Origin: Fimiplasma intestinipullorum
GTDB lineage: Bacteria > Bacillota_I > Bacilli_A > Erysipelotrichales > Coprobacillaceae
Length of the DNA: 12,641 nucleotides
Direction of reading: 5' to 3'
Assembly: GCA_018715065.1 (NCBI GenBank)
Contig: DVMJ01000112.1
Coordinates: 1 to 12,641 of the forward strand
The notes under the pieces are model-generated. The model was given only the letters and a program-made list of their open reading frames with translations, searched no databases and was not told the origin of the DNA. How positions within the stretch are numbered: position 1 is the stretch's first letter; every line of letters begins with the position of its first letter. Made by a program: the position numbers and the translations under genes. Shown piece after piece: positions 6,829 through 12,459 of this stretch.

Positions 6829-6857
6829 TTGACAAACATATATGTATCCGTTAGAAT
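6829..6857 (+). promoter_or_regulatory. treA promoter
   Basis: TTGACA (6829-6834, consensus) and TAGAAT (6852-6857) are separated by 17 bases, so this is a strong promoter. One TreR-like operator fills its spacer and a second lies just past the predicted start of transcription. Confidence 0.88.
6836..6845. promoter_or_regulatory. TreR-like operator 1, in the promoter spacer
   Basis: ACATATATGT is a perfect 10-bp palindrome between the -35 and -10 of treA, so binding would block RNA polymerase. The AT-rich alternating core resembles tre operators of B. subtilis (TGTATATACA type). Confidence 0.7.
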
Positions 6858-6868
6858 AAACCTGTCTA

Positions 6869-6878
6869 ACATATACGT
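6869..6878. promoter_or_regulatory. TreR-like operator 2, downstream of the start of transcription
   Basis: ACATATACGT differs from operator 1 by one base. The two centres are 33 bp apart, about three helical turns, which puts both sites on one DNA face and suits cooperative binding by two dimers. Confidence 0.68.
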
Positions 6879-6937
6879 ACAAGTTTAAAGTGTGGTTTAG
6901 AACGAAACTTTTTTCAACGGGAAAGGATATGAGGAAA

Positions 6938-8575
6938 ATGGCTAATTTTCATGATAAGGTTGTCTATCAGATCTATCCAAAATCATTCTGTGATACGAAT
7001 CATGATGGGTTGGGAGATATTAAAGGAGTGACATCGAAGCTCGATTATCTGGCTTATTTAGGTGTCGATTATTTATGGTTAAATCCTTTTTTCGTTTCTC
7101 CGCAAAAGGATGGCGGCTATGATATTACGGATTATCGAAAGATCGATCCTGCCTATGGCACCATGGAGGATCTAGAGGAACTGATTGCTGAAGCGAAAAA
7201 ACGGCATATTTATCTGATGTTTGATATGGTGTTCAATCATACTTCAACGACGCATGACTGGTTTAAGCAAGCCTTAACGGGAAATGCAAAATACCAGCAG
7301 TACTATTATTTTGTCAAGGGCAAGGAAGATGGCTCCATGCCTACTAACTGGGAGTCCAAGTTCGGCGGTCCGGTATGGCAATATGTTGAAGATCTGGATG
7401 CATACTATTTACATCTCTTTGATCCTACCCAGGCAGATCTGAACTGGAAAAATCCTGAGGTGCGCCAGGAACTGGCAGATATCGTGAATTTCTGGATTGA
7501 TAAAGGAGTCAAAGGGTTCCGCTTTGATGTCATCAATTTAATTGATAAAGTGGCTTTCGAGGATGATTTCGAAGGGGTCGGCAAACGCTTCTATACAGAT
7601 GGTCCGCTGGTTCATTCGTATCTGCATGAATTAAATCGACGTTCCTTTGGTCAACATGAGGATATATTGACAGTTGGGGAAATGTCCGCTACCAGCATTG
7701 TGAACTGTGTCGGTTATACGAAGCCGGAAAATCAGGAACTCCAGATGACCTTTCAATTTCATCATCTCAAAGTCGATTATCAGAATAAAGAGAAATGGAC
7801 ACATATGACCTTTGATTTTCAGGAGCTCAAGCAGCTGTTGAATGACTGGCAGACAGGCATGGAGAAGGGGCAGGGCTGGAATGCCTTGTTCTGGAACTGC
7901 CATGATCAGCCGCGTTCTGTCTCCCGTTTTGGGGATGACAAAAAATATCATAAAGAATCCGCAAAAATGCTGGCAACAGTGATGCATATGCAAAGAGGAA
8001 CACCCTACATCTATCAGGGCGAGGAAATCGGTATGACGAATAATTACTTTACGGATATCCATCAGTATCGTGATGTGGAAAGCATTAACTATTACCATAT
8101 TTTAAAAGAGAGGGGCTTAAGCGAAGAAGAAGTTCAGCAGATCCTACAGGACAAGTCCAGAGATAATGCCCGTTCCCCGATGCAATGGACAAGGGACGGC
8201 GGATTCTCAGATGTTGAACCTTGGATGGAGATGAATCCTAATCACGTGACGATCAATGTGGAAGATAGTATCCAAGATGCTGATTCGATCCTTCACTATT
8301 ATCGTCGACTGATCCAACTTAGAAAACAGTATCCCATTATCAGTGAAGGCAGCTATGAACCATTTTTGCCTGATCATCCCTCTATCTATGCCTTTAAGCG
8401 GACTTATCAGAACGAAGAGATGATTGTTCTGAATCATTTTTATGATAAAGAAGTTCAGCTGTCATTGGATGGTATCGAAGATTATGAGGTGTTGATTTCC
8501 AATTATCCTTCTCACACATTGACACCTAAGCTAGTCTTAAGACCATATGAGAGCCTGGTCCTCTATAAAAAATAA
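6938..8575 (+). CDS. treA: trehalose-6-phosphate hydrolase (alpha,alpha-phosphotrehalase)
   Basis: Cytoplasmic GH13 enzyme that splits trehalose-6-phosphate into glucose and glucose-6-phosphate. It has 545 residues from ATG 6938, which has AAAGGA about ten bases upstream and gives the family start MANFHDKVVYQIYPKSF. The frame opens 16 codons earlier at GTG 6890, but that would place the ribosome site inside the gene. Conserved regions are all present: DMVFNH (96-101), GFRFDVIN with nucleophile Asp197, TVGEMS with acid/base Glu248, and NCHDQPR with Asp323. TreA/TreC signatures are FFVSPQKDGGYD, TNWESKFGG, FYTDGP and LFWNCHDQP, which separate it from oligo-1,6-glucosidases. It is called treC in enterobacteria. 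No PTS EIIBC gene is beside it, so uptake of trehalose must be encoded elsewhere. Confidence 0.93.
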   Translation: MANFHDKVVYQIYPKSFCDTNHDGLGDIKGVTSKLDYLAYLGVDYLWLNPFFVSPQKDGGYDITDYRKIDPAYGTMEDLEELIAEAKKRHIYLMFDMVFNHTSTTHDWFKQALTGNAKYQQYYYFVKGKEDGSMPTNWESKFGGPVWQYVEDLDAYYLHLFDPTQADLNWKNPEVRQELADIVNFWIDKGVKGFRFDVINLIDKVAFEDDFEGVGKRFYTDGPLVHSYLHELNRRSFGQHEDILTVGEMSATSIVNCVGYTKPENQELQMTFQFHHLKVDYQNKEKWTHMTFDFQELKQLLNDWQTGMEKGQGWNALFWNCHDQPRSVSRFGDDKKYHKESAKMLATVMHMQRGTPYIYQGEEIGMTNNYFTDIHQYRDVESINYYHILKERGLSEEEVQQILQDKSRDNARSPMQWTRDGGFSDVEPWMEMNPNHVTINVEDSIQDADSILHYYRRLIQLRKQYPIISEGSYEPFLPDHPSIYAFKRTYQNEEMIVLNHFYDKEVQLSLDGIEDYEVLISNYPSHTLTPKLVLRPYESLVLYKK

Positions 8576-8594
8576 AGATATTTTGTCAATATTG

Positions 8595-8625
8595 AGATAT
8601 CCTTCAAAAACAAGGATATCTTTTT
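8595..8625 (+). terminator. Rho-independent terminator of treA
   Basis: AGATATCCTT (8595-8604) pairs perfectly with AAGGATATCT (8612-8621) across the loop CAAAAAC, followed by a T run to 8625. It closes the treA unit and separates it from the small-protein operon. Confidence 0.88.
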
Positions 8626-8676
8626 CATTTAACAATTCATAAACATTTCAAAATTATTTTGGAAAACTCTTCTGCT

Positions 8677-8682
8677 TATAAT
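8677..8682 (+). promoter_or_regulatory. -10 element of the small-protein operon
   Basis: TATAAT is a perfect -10, with the mRNA start expected near 8690 and the ribosome site GAAGGAGG at 8696-8703. The best -35 at the right distance is only TTATTT (8654-8659), which suggests weak or activator-dependent transcription. Confidence 0.55.
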
Positions 8683-8713
8683 ATGCCTGTCAAATGAAGG
8701 AGGCAGAACAAGT

Positions 8714-9085
8714 ATGAAAAAGAAAGATTTTGTAACATTCATTTTAAGTACGATCGGTGGTATTTTATTTGGTTTGGGCATGTGTATGGCATTGCTGCCA
8801 GAGTGGCACGCGATGACGCAGGGGATCGTGATTGGTGTAGTTGGGTTAGTCGTTTTACTGATCATGGTCTTGGTTCGTCGTAAGATGGATGGGAAACCAG
8901 CCATTGTCATTAATGGCAAAGCAATTGGGATCACGTTCTTTGGTGTTGTCAGTACGATCATCTTTGGTGTAGGTATGTGTATGACCATGATCTGGAATAT
9001 GATGGTTCCGGGGATTGTCGTTGGTATGATCGGCATTGTCGCTTTACTTTGTCTGATCCCATTCGTCAAAGGTTTAAAGGATTAG
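8714..9085 (+). CDS. small four-helix membrane protein with internal duplication
   Basis: Encodes 123 residues with no known function. Four hydrophobic helices fall in two similar halves. Residues 11-55 carry FGLGMCM and QGIVIGVVGLV; residues 77-115 carry FGVGMCM and PGIVVGMIGIV. The halves are about 65 residues apart, joined by a short hydrophilic linker (RRKMDGKPAIVINGK). This looks like duplication of a two-helix unit. GAAGGAGG precedes ATG 8714. The next two small genes follow at 12 and 11 bases, so the three form an operon. I believe similar proteins exist in other gut Firmicutes, but I know of no characterised one. A membrane scaffold or sensor role is only a guess. Confidence 0.75.
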   Translation: MKKKDFVTFILSTIGGILFGLGMCMALLPEWHAMTQGIVIGVVGLVVLLIMVLVRRKMDGKPAIVINGKAIGITFFGVVSTIIFGVGMCMTMIWNMMVPGIVVGMIGIVALLCLIPFVKGLKD

Positions 9086-9097
9086 GAGGTCGTGTGG

Positions 9098-9184
9098 ATG
9101 TCTAAATGGATGGTAAGTGCAGTGGCCGGGATTGTCAGCCTGGCAACAGTAGCGATTGTGATTAAGAAAAGAAAGGCTTATTAG
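9098..9184 (+). CDS. 28-residue single-helix membrane peptide
   Basis: ATG 9098 follows AGGAGG (about 9084-9089). The product has a hydrophobic stretch of about 18 residues (VSAVAGIVSLATVAIVIK) and a strongly basic tail (KKRKAY), so it should sit as one helix with the tail inside. The stop TAG overlaps the AGGAGG of the next gene, which implies coupled translation. The ribosome site, composition and tight operon packing support a real gene despite its length. No family recognised. Confidence 0.65.
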   Translation: MSKWMVSAVAGIVSLATVAIVIKKRKAY

Positions 9185-9195
9185 GAGGAAATGCT

Positions 9196-9450
9196 ATGGC
9201 GAAATCAAAAATAGTAAAAGCAAATGCAAAAATTGCCGAAGAAGTCGTAGGCGGTTATAAGAGAATTGAAGATGGCGTAGTAGGAAGCTATCAAAAAATT
9301 GAAGACAGTGTTGTCGGTGGCTTTACTAAGATGACGGATTATTTTGTCGATCAATTTCTGACACGTGAAGGTGAAAGTGTCGAAGAAGCCAAGGCTCGCC
9401 TGCAAAAAGAACAGCAGGAAAGAGAAAAAAAGCATGAAGCTGGACAATAG
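9196..9450 (+). CDS. 84-residue amphipathic protein with 11-residue repeats
   Basis: Soluble charged protein of 84 residues; AGGAGG lies seven bases before ATG 9196. Its core is three tandem 11-residue units: VVGGYKRIEDG (17-27), VVGSYQKIEDS (28-38) and VVGGFTKMTDY (39-49). Weaker copies sit before (IVKANAKIAEE, 6-16) and after (FVDQFLTREGE, 50-60). The last part (61-84) is a charged helix rich in Glu, Lys and Gln. Period 11 is the mark of long amphipathic helices that lie on membranes, as in apolipoproteins, LEA proteins and synuclein. With two membrane proteins encoded in the same operon, peripheral membrane binding is a reasonable inference. Function is unknown. I recall similar short repeat proteins in other gut Firmicutes but know no experiment on them. 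Confidence 0.75.
   Translation: MAKSKIVKANAKIAEEVVGGYKRIEDGVVGSYQKIEDSVVGGFTKMTDYFVDQFLTREGESVEEAKARLQKEQQEREKKHEAGQ
9244..9342 (+). repeat. three degenerate 33-base tandem units encoding 11-residue repeats
   Basis: The units 9244-9276, 9277-9309 and 9310-9342 encode V-V-G-(G/S)-(Y/F)-x-(R/K)-(I/M)-(E/T)-D-x. The DNA has diverged much more than the protein, with changes mainly at third codon positions, which points to selection on the repeats. Confidence 0.75.
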
Positions 9451-9460
9451 GTCATGGATC

Positions 9461-9486
9461 AGCGTGCCTGGGGGCATGCTTTTTTT
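9461..9486 (+). terminator. Rho-independent terminator of the small-protein operon
   Basis: AGCGTGCC (9461-9468) pairs with GGCATGCT (9473-9480), with one G-U pair and the loop TGGG, followed by a T run to 9486. It ends the three-gene unit before the EFR1 promoter. Confidence 0.88.
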
Positions 9487-9540
9487 GCCCTTCTTCATCA
9501 ACGCATTCACAATGCATCAAGATGATTTTTGAAAAAAGGC

Positions 9541-9571
9541 TTGACCGATAGTTTCTATCGGTTGTTATACT
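9541..9571 (+). promoter_or_regulatory. MerR-type promoter of the EFR1 gene: 19-bp spacer with perfect dyad
   Basis: TTGACC (9541-9546) and TATACT (9566-9571) are separated by 19 bases. A perfect inverted repeat, ACCGATAG-TTT-CTATCGGT (9544-9562), occupies the spacer. This is the geometry of promoters twisted into an active form by MerR-family activators. The arms differ from the repeat beside the merR gene of this window, so another regulator is likely. The ribosome site GGAGGA (9585-9590) and ATG 9599 follow. Confidence 0.7.
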
Positions 9572-9598
9572 AAAAGAGAGTAGAGGAGGAGATCGTGT

Positions 9599-10363
9599 AT
9601 GTTATTTTATTTTACGGGAACAGGTAACTGCTTATATGCAGCTAAACAGCTGGAGTCAGATCCAATCAGTATTCCACAAGTGATCCACCAGGAGAATTTA
9701 GTTTTTGAGGATGAGAAAATTGGTATCGTTGCCCCTGTTTATGGTCATGAAGTCCCTTCAATGGTGAAGGAGTTTATGCATAAGGCCACTTTCAAGACCG
9801 CTTATTTCTATATGGTCCTGACCTATGGAAATCGTCATGGTGGGGCGGCTTTATTAGCCAAACAGCTTTGTGCAGAATGTGGGATTGAACCTGCGTATAT
9901 CAATGTCCTCTTAATGGTGGATAACTGGCTGCCTGCTTTCGATATGGATGAACAAAGACAGATTGATAAAAAAGTGGAATCTCAATTAGACGCCATCAAA
10001 GCCGATCTTGATGAAGGAAAACGCATCATTTCAAAAGTCACAGAAGAAGATATGGCGGCACATCAGGGCTTTGTAGAAAGAATGGCCAGTCAGCCATCTG
10101 ATGCCTGGCAGCATTTATTAAAGGTGACAGAAAAATGTATCGGTTGTGGTATTTGTGCCAAAGTTTGTCCATCTGCTTCGATGCGTATCGTCGATGGAAA
10201 AGCGGTACATACGCCAGGAAATTGTCAGACCTGCCTGGCATGTATTCATGCCTGTCCGCAGAATGCTATTTCTTTAACCGTACCTGAAAAGAATCCCAAT
10301 GCCAGATACCGTAATGAACATATTAGCTTACAGGAAATCATCAAAGCCAATCAGCAGGCTTGA
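9599..10363 (+). CDS. EFR1-type flavodoxin-ferredoxin fusion protein
   Basis: Cytoplasmic electron-transfer protein of 254 residues. The N-terminal flavodoxin-like domain (1 to about 165) begins with the FMN phosphate loop FTGTGN (5-10) and continues with GIVAPVYGHEVP and LTYGNRHGG, positions that bind flavin in this fold. The C-terminal bacterial ferredoxin domain has two [4Fe-4S] motifs: C180-IGC-GIC-AKVCP (Cys180, 183, 186, 190) and C209-QTC-LAC-IHACP (Cys209, 212, 215, 219). All eight cysteines are present. Such proteins are common in anaerobes, and their partner enzymes are mostly unknown. The gene is a single unit with a terminator behind it, and its MerR-type promoter suggests induction by redox or electrophile stress. 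It directly follows the small-protein operon; a functional link is possible but unproven. Confidence 0.9.
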   Translation: MLFYFTGTGNCLYAAKQLESDPISIPQVIHQENLVFEDEKIGIVAPVYGHEVPSMVKEFMHKATFKTAYFYMVLTYGNRHGGAALLAKQLCAECGIEPAYINVLLMVDNWLPAFDMDEQRQIDKKVESQLDAIKADLDEGKRIISKVTEEDMAAHQGFVERMASQPSDAWQHLLKVTEKCIGCGICAKVCPSASMRIVDGKAVHTPGNCQTCLACIHACPQNAISLTVPEKNPNARYRNEHISLQEIIKANQQA

Positions 10364-10369
10364 TCGCAG

Positions 10370-10397
10370 AACCTTTCCAGCCTATGGAGAGGTTTTT
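10370..10397 (+). terminator. Rho-independent terminator of the EFR1 gene
   Basis: AACCTTTCCA (10370-10379) pairs with TGGAGAGGTT (10385-10394), with one U-G pair, followed by TTTTT and a further T-rich stretch. It begins seven bases after the stop. Confidence 0.88.
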
Positions 10398-10414
10398 CTT
10401 TTTGTTTTAGGAGG

Positions 10415-10542
10415 ATGCGAAAATCATATTATGAGAACATCGATTAAATCAATTAGTTGTGAGTGGAAAAGAAAATCAGGGAGTTCAGCAGAAAATTCGT
10501 CGTATGCTTCAGAAATTAAAACAAGAAAAGAAAGCTGCTTAA
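10415..10542 (+). pseudogene. possible frameshifted small basic ORF
   Basis: After AGGAGG (10409-10414) the frame from ATG 10415 reads MRKSYYENID and stops. A second frame, open from 10435 to the TAA at 10542, reads EHRLNQLVVSGKENQG and then VQQKIRRMLQKLKQEKKAA. This looks like a coding helix-rich basic protein. Removing two bases (GAGAA to GAA near 10433-10437) would join them as a 41-residue protein starting MRKSYYEHRLNQLVVSG. The ribosome site touches the ATG, which is too close for good initiation. I take it as a decayed small gene; no family can be named with confidence. Confidence 0.35.
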
Positions 10543-10673
10543 AATAGCGCTGTGACTGGTAAAGCGAAAGCACAGCAAGTCTTAACAGACTGGGGCTCGC
10601 CTTTAAAATGAGAAAATGGTACGTCATGATTGATTTAACAGTGGAGGAGATTCTTTCTCAACTTGTATTTTAG
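10543..10673 (+). other. unassigned stretch with two short open frames
   Basis: In the same frame as the remnant before it, 10543-10611 reads NSAVTGKAKAQQVLTDWGSPLK then TGA. An ATG overlapping that stop (10608) opens a 21-residue frame (MRKWYVMIDLTVEEILSQLV, then F) to 10673. There are two small hairpins: GCTGTG/CACAGC and AGTCT/AGACT. There is no ribosome site, and I recognise nothing. It may be more of a decayed region ending at the aspS promoter. Confidence 0.25.
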
Positions 10674-10691
10674 ACTTAATTGTGTTATGAT
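10663..10691 (+). promoter_or_regulatory. promoter of the T-box/aspS unit
   Basis: TTGTAT (10663-10668) and TATGAT (10686-10691) are separated by 17 bases. The mRNA would start near 10698, about 255 bases before the aspS ATG, which leaves room for the T-box leader. Confidence 0.6.
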
Positions 10692-10697
10692 GACACA

Positions 10698-10932
10698 AAG
10701 CATTGACGAGGAGAAGTATGTTTGTTTTTTAGGATAGAGAGTTATCGGCTGGTGGAAGATAATCTGAAAGCAGACAGAAAGACACCTAAGAGCTGCTTTT
10801 CTGAACGAAGTAGGAAAAGCCGGTTTGCGCCGTTAACGAATGAGTGATGAGATGCTCTAGGCATCTTGTAAGATGGGTGGTACCGCGGATTCAACAGTTA
10901 TTCGTCCCTATGTGGGTGATAACTGTTTTTTT
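10698..10932 (+). promoter_or_regulatory. T-box riboswitch with Asp (GAC) specifier
   Basis: tRNA-sensing transcription-attenuation leader. The T-box sequence TGGGTGGTACCGCG is at 10874-10887. Stem I can be built: TGTTTGTTTTT (10719-10729) pairs with GAAAGCAGACA (10766-10776). Above it lies the AGAGAG element (10736-10741) and a distal hairpin TTATC/GATAA around GGCTGGTG (10742-10762). The specifier loop has AAGTA (10714-10718) on its 5' side and GAAA-GAC-A on its 3' side. This places GAC (10781-10783), an aspartate codon, in the position held by GGC in the B. subtilis glyQS leader. Stem II is GCTTTTC/GAAAAGC (10795-10820) with GAAC and AGTA in its loop; CCGTTA follows, and stem III is AGATGC/GCATCT (10850-10866). 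Uncharged tRNA-Asp should favour readthrough. The specifier agrees with the downstream gene. The basal stem I pairing is weak in my fold. Confidence 0.9.
10893..10932 (+). terminator. T-box-controlled terminator
   Basis: AACAGTTAT (10893-10901) pairs perfectly with ATAACTGTT (10919-10927), followed by a run of seven T (10926-10932). It starts six bases after the T-box sequence, so the antiterminator and this hairpin are mutually exclusive. The aspS ribosome site (10939-10945) lies just beyond. Confidence 0.88.
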
Positions 10933-10953
10933 GTTGATGAGGAGGTACATCGT

Positions 10954-12267
10954 ATGAAAACCATTGCTTTTAAAGATTTAGACCATTATTTAGGACAGAC
11001 GATCCGCATCGATGGATTTGTGTCTCGCATTCGTGACTTGAAATATGTGCAGTTTATGATTGTGCGAGATATAAGCGGAGAAGTTCAGGTCACGCTTGAG
11101 AAAAATGAAGAAAACCAAAAGTGGAATGAACTCGTGTCTCATTTGACCTGTGAAAGTACCGTGAAGATTGAAGGACTGCTGGCTTATAATGAAAAAGTGA
11201 AATTACGTCACATGGAATTGCTTCCCACAAGCATCGAAGTGACCAGTTACAGTGAAGAAGAACTGCCATTACAATATCAGGATGCGCATTCGGCTTTACT
11301 GGATACGCGTTTAAATTATCGTTTTCTAGATCTGCGGCGTCAGGCGAATCAGCTGATGTTTCAGGTTCAGACAAGCCTGGTGCAGGGCATGCGGGATTTT
11401 GTTTTACAACAAGGCTTTATAGAGATCCATACACCAAAGATGATCGGTGCTGCCAGTGAGTCTGGTTCAGAGGTGTTTAAACTTCAATACTTTGATCGGG
11501 AGGCCTATTTGGCCCAGAGTCCTCAGTTTTATAAACAGATGGCCATTGCCGCTGGCTTCGAAAAAGTGTTTGAAATTGCTCCGGCCTTCCGGGCAGAAAA
11601 CTCCAATTCCTATCGGCATAGTACAGAATTTACTTCTTTTGATATCGAGTTTAGCTATATTGATTCTTATGAAGAAGTGATGGACTTTGAAGAAGATCTC
11701 TTGATCGCGGGATTGCGCCGTGTCAAAGAACAATATGGCAAGCCAATCAAGGAAGTATTTGGGGTTGAGGTCACTGTGCCGACCAAACCGTTCCCACGTA
11801 TCAAATTGGCTGATCTTTATCAGGCGCTGAAGGAAAAATATGGATTTGAAATGAATTATGAAGATGTCGGTGACATGAATGCACAGTCTGAAAAATTGGC
11901 TAGTCAGTATGCCATGGAGACCTATCATCATCCTTTCCTTTTTGTCACAGATTATCATGCCAGCAAGCGTGCCTTTTATCACCTGCGCAAACATGGTGTC
12001 CCACAGGGATATGATTTGATCTGGAAGGGCTGTGAGATCACAACAGGCGCCCAGCGCGAACATCGCTATGCGCAATTGTGCCAGCAAGCCTCTGAAAAGG
12101 GCTTGGGAGAAGATGTCAAATTTTATCTGGAGTTCTTTAAATACGGCTGTCCGCCCCATGGTGGATTTGCTTTAGGCATCGATCGTCTGACCATGCTTCT
12201 TTTGGAGACAGGGTCGTTAAAAGAGACGATGTTCTTATTCAGAGGCCCTGACCGCATTGAGCCTTAA
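10954..12267 (+). CDS. aspS: aspartyl-tRNA synthetase, archaeal/eukaryotic-like type (AspRS2)
   Basis: Class II synthetase that charges tRNA with aspartate. It has 437 residues, far short of the roughly 590 of the usual bacterial AspRS, and it lacks the large insertion domain of that type. The N-terminal OB-fold anticodon-binding domain (about 15-100) includes IRIDGFVSRIRDLKYVQF. The catalytic domain has SEVFKLQYFDREAYLAQSPQ (172-191), motif 2 FRAE with a following RH (212-222), SFDIEF, EITTGAQREHRY, and motif 3 GGFALGIDR with Arg411. These are AspRS2 features; AsnRS has different sequences at these places. ATG 10954 has GAGGAGG eight bases before it; the longer open frame from 10873 runs through the T-box. 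Bacterial AspRS2 enzymes are often non-discriminating or specific for tRNA-Asn, but the GAC specifier points to tRNA-Asp. No gatCAB genes follow. Confidence 0.9.
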   Translation: MKTIAFKDLDHYLGQTIRIDGFVSRIRDLKYVQFMIVRDISGEVQVTLEKNEENQKWNELVSHLTCESTVKIEGLLAYNEKVKLRHMELLPTSIEVTSYSEEELPLQYQDAHSALLDTRLNYRFLDLRRQANQLMFQVQTSLVQGMRDFVLQQGFIEIHTPKMIGAASESGSEVFKLQYFDREAYLAQSPQFYKQMAIAAGFEKVFEIAPAFRAENSNSYRHSTEFTSFDIEFSYIDSYEEVMDFEEDLLIAGLRRVKEQYGKPIKEVFGVEVTVPTKPFPRIKLADLYQALKEKYGFEMNYEDVGDMNAQSEKLASQYAMETYHHPFLFVTDYHASKRAFYHLRKHGVPQGYDLIWKGCEITTGAQREHRYAQLCQQASEKGLGEDVKFYLEFFKYGCPPHGGFALGIDRLTMLLLETGSLKETMFLFRGPDRIEP

Positions 12268-12280
12268 TTTCATATGCAAT

Positions 12281-12312
12281 AAAAAGGCGTCTTTTACAAA
12301 GTGTAGAAGATG
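12281..12312. terminator. damaged or hybrid hairpin after aspS
   Basis: CGTCTTTTACA (12288-12298) can pair with TGTAGAAGATG (12302-12312), with two G-U pairs. No T run follows on the plus strand, so it is a poor aspS terminator; on the minus strand it is followed by TTTTT. The left part, AAAAAGGCGTCTTTT (12281-12295), looks like the 5' half of an ordinary terminator whose other half (AAGACGCC with a T run) is missing. The sequence to its right appears to belong to an inserted element. Confidence 0.45.
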
Positions 12313-12323
12313 AAAACGGCGGC

Positions 12324-12383
12324 AGCTTTGAGCCACTAAAATCGCGCTAATTTGCGTCAAAAAATCGGAATAGCTTGAGCCAC
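12324..12383 (+). repeat. direct repeats of AGCTTTGAGCCAC / AGCTTGAGCCAC, possible mobile-element end
   Basis: TTGAGCCAC occurs at 12328-12336 and 12375-12383, each preceded by AGC(T/TT), 47 bases apart. AAAATCG is also repeated between them (12338-12344 and 12361-12367). Multiple internal terminal repeats of this kind are found at the ends of IS21-type elements, and the position (after a split terminator and before a leader with a new ORF) suits a left end. The element boundary may be near 12302 (TGTAGAAG). The family assignment is tentative. Confidence 0.4.
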
Positions 12384-12452
12384 CTTCTTTTAGGCAAAAT
12401 GGGATTAAGCAACAGCACTTTTCTCATTTAGCTGTTGCCCTAAAAGGAGGTG
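12381..12452 (+). promoter_or_regulatory. hairpin that buries the ribosome site of the last ORF
   Basis: CACCTTCTTTTAGG (12381-12394) pairs with CCTAAAAGGAGGTG (12439-12452) over 14 positions, with one U-G pair. An inner stem GCAACAGC (12409-12416) pairs perfectly with GCTGTTGC (12431-12438). The AGGAGG ribosome site (12445-12450) lies inside the outer stem, so translation from ATG 12460 should be blocked when the whole RNA is folded. Such pairing is used by several insertion sequences to limit transposase synthesis and read-in. Confidence 0.65.
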
Positions 12453-12459
12453 CTTTTAT

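Noticed and set aside
8629..9069. 146-codon open frame on the minus strand opposite the four-helix protein
   Set aside because: Low-complexity Pro/Thr/Ile shadow of hydrophobic codons on the other strand; the plus-strand gene has the ribosome site and operon context.
10803..10806. GAAC in the T-box leader as an overlapping Glu/Asn specifier, as in the dual T-box of clostridial transamidation operons
   Set aside because: GAAC falls in the loop of the 7-bp stem GCTTTTC/GAAAAGC (stem II), not in the stem I specifier loop; folding stem I puts GAC (10781-10783) there.
10873..10953. N-terminal extension of the synthetase from ATG 10873
   Set aside because: These bases are the T-box sequence and its terminator; a strong ribosome site precedes ATG 10954, which gives the normal AspRS2 start.
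11467..12159. 230-codon open frame on the minus strand inside aspS
   Set aside because: Shadow of the aspS coding frame; no ribosome site or family features, and the plus-strand gene is certain.
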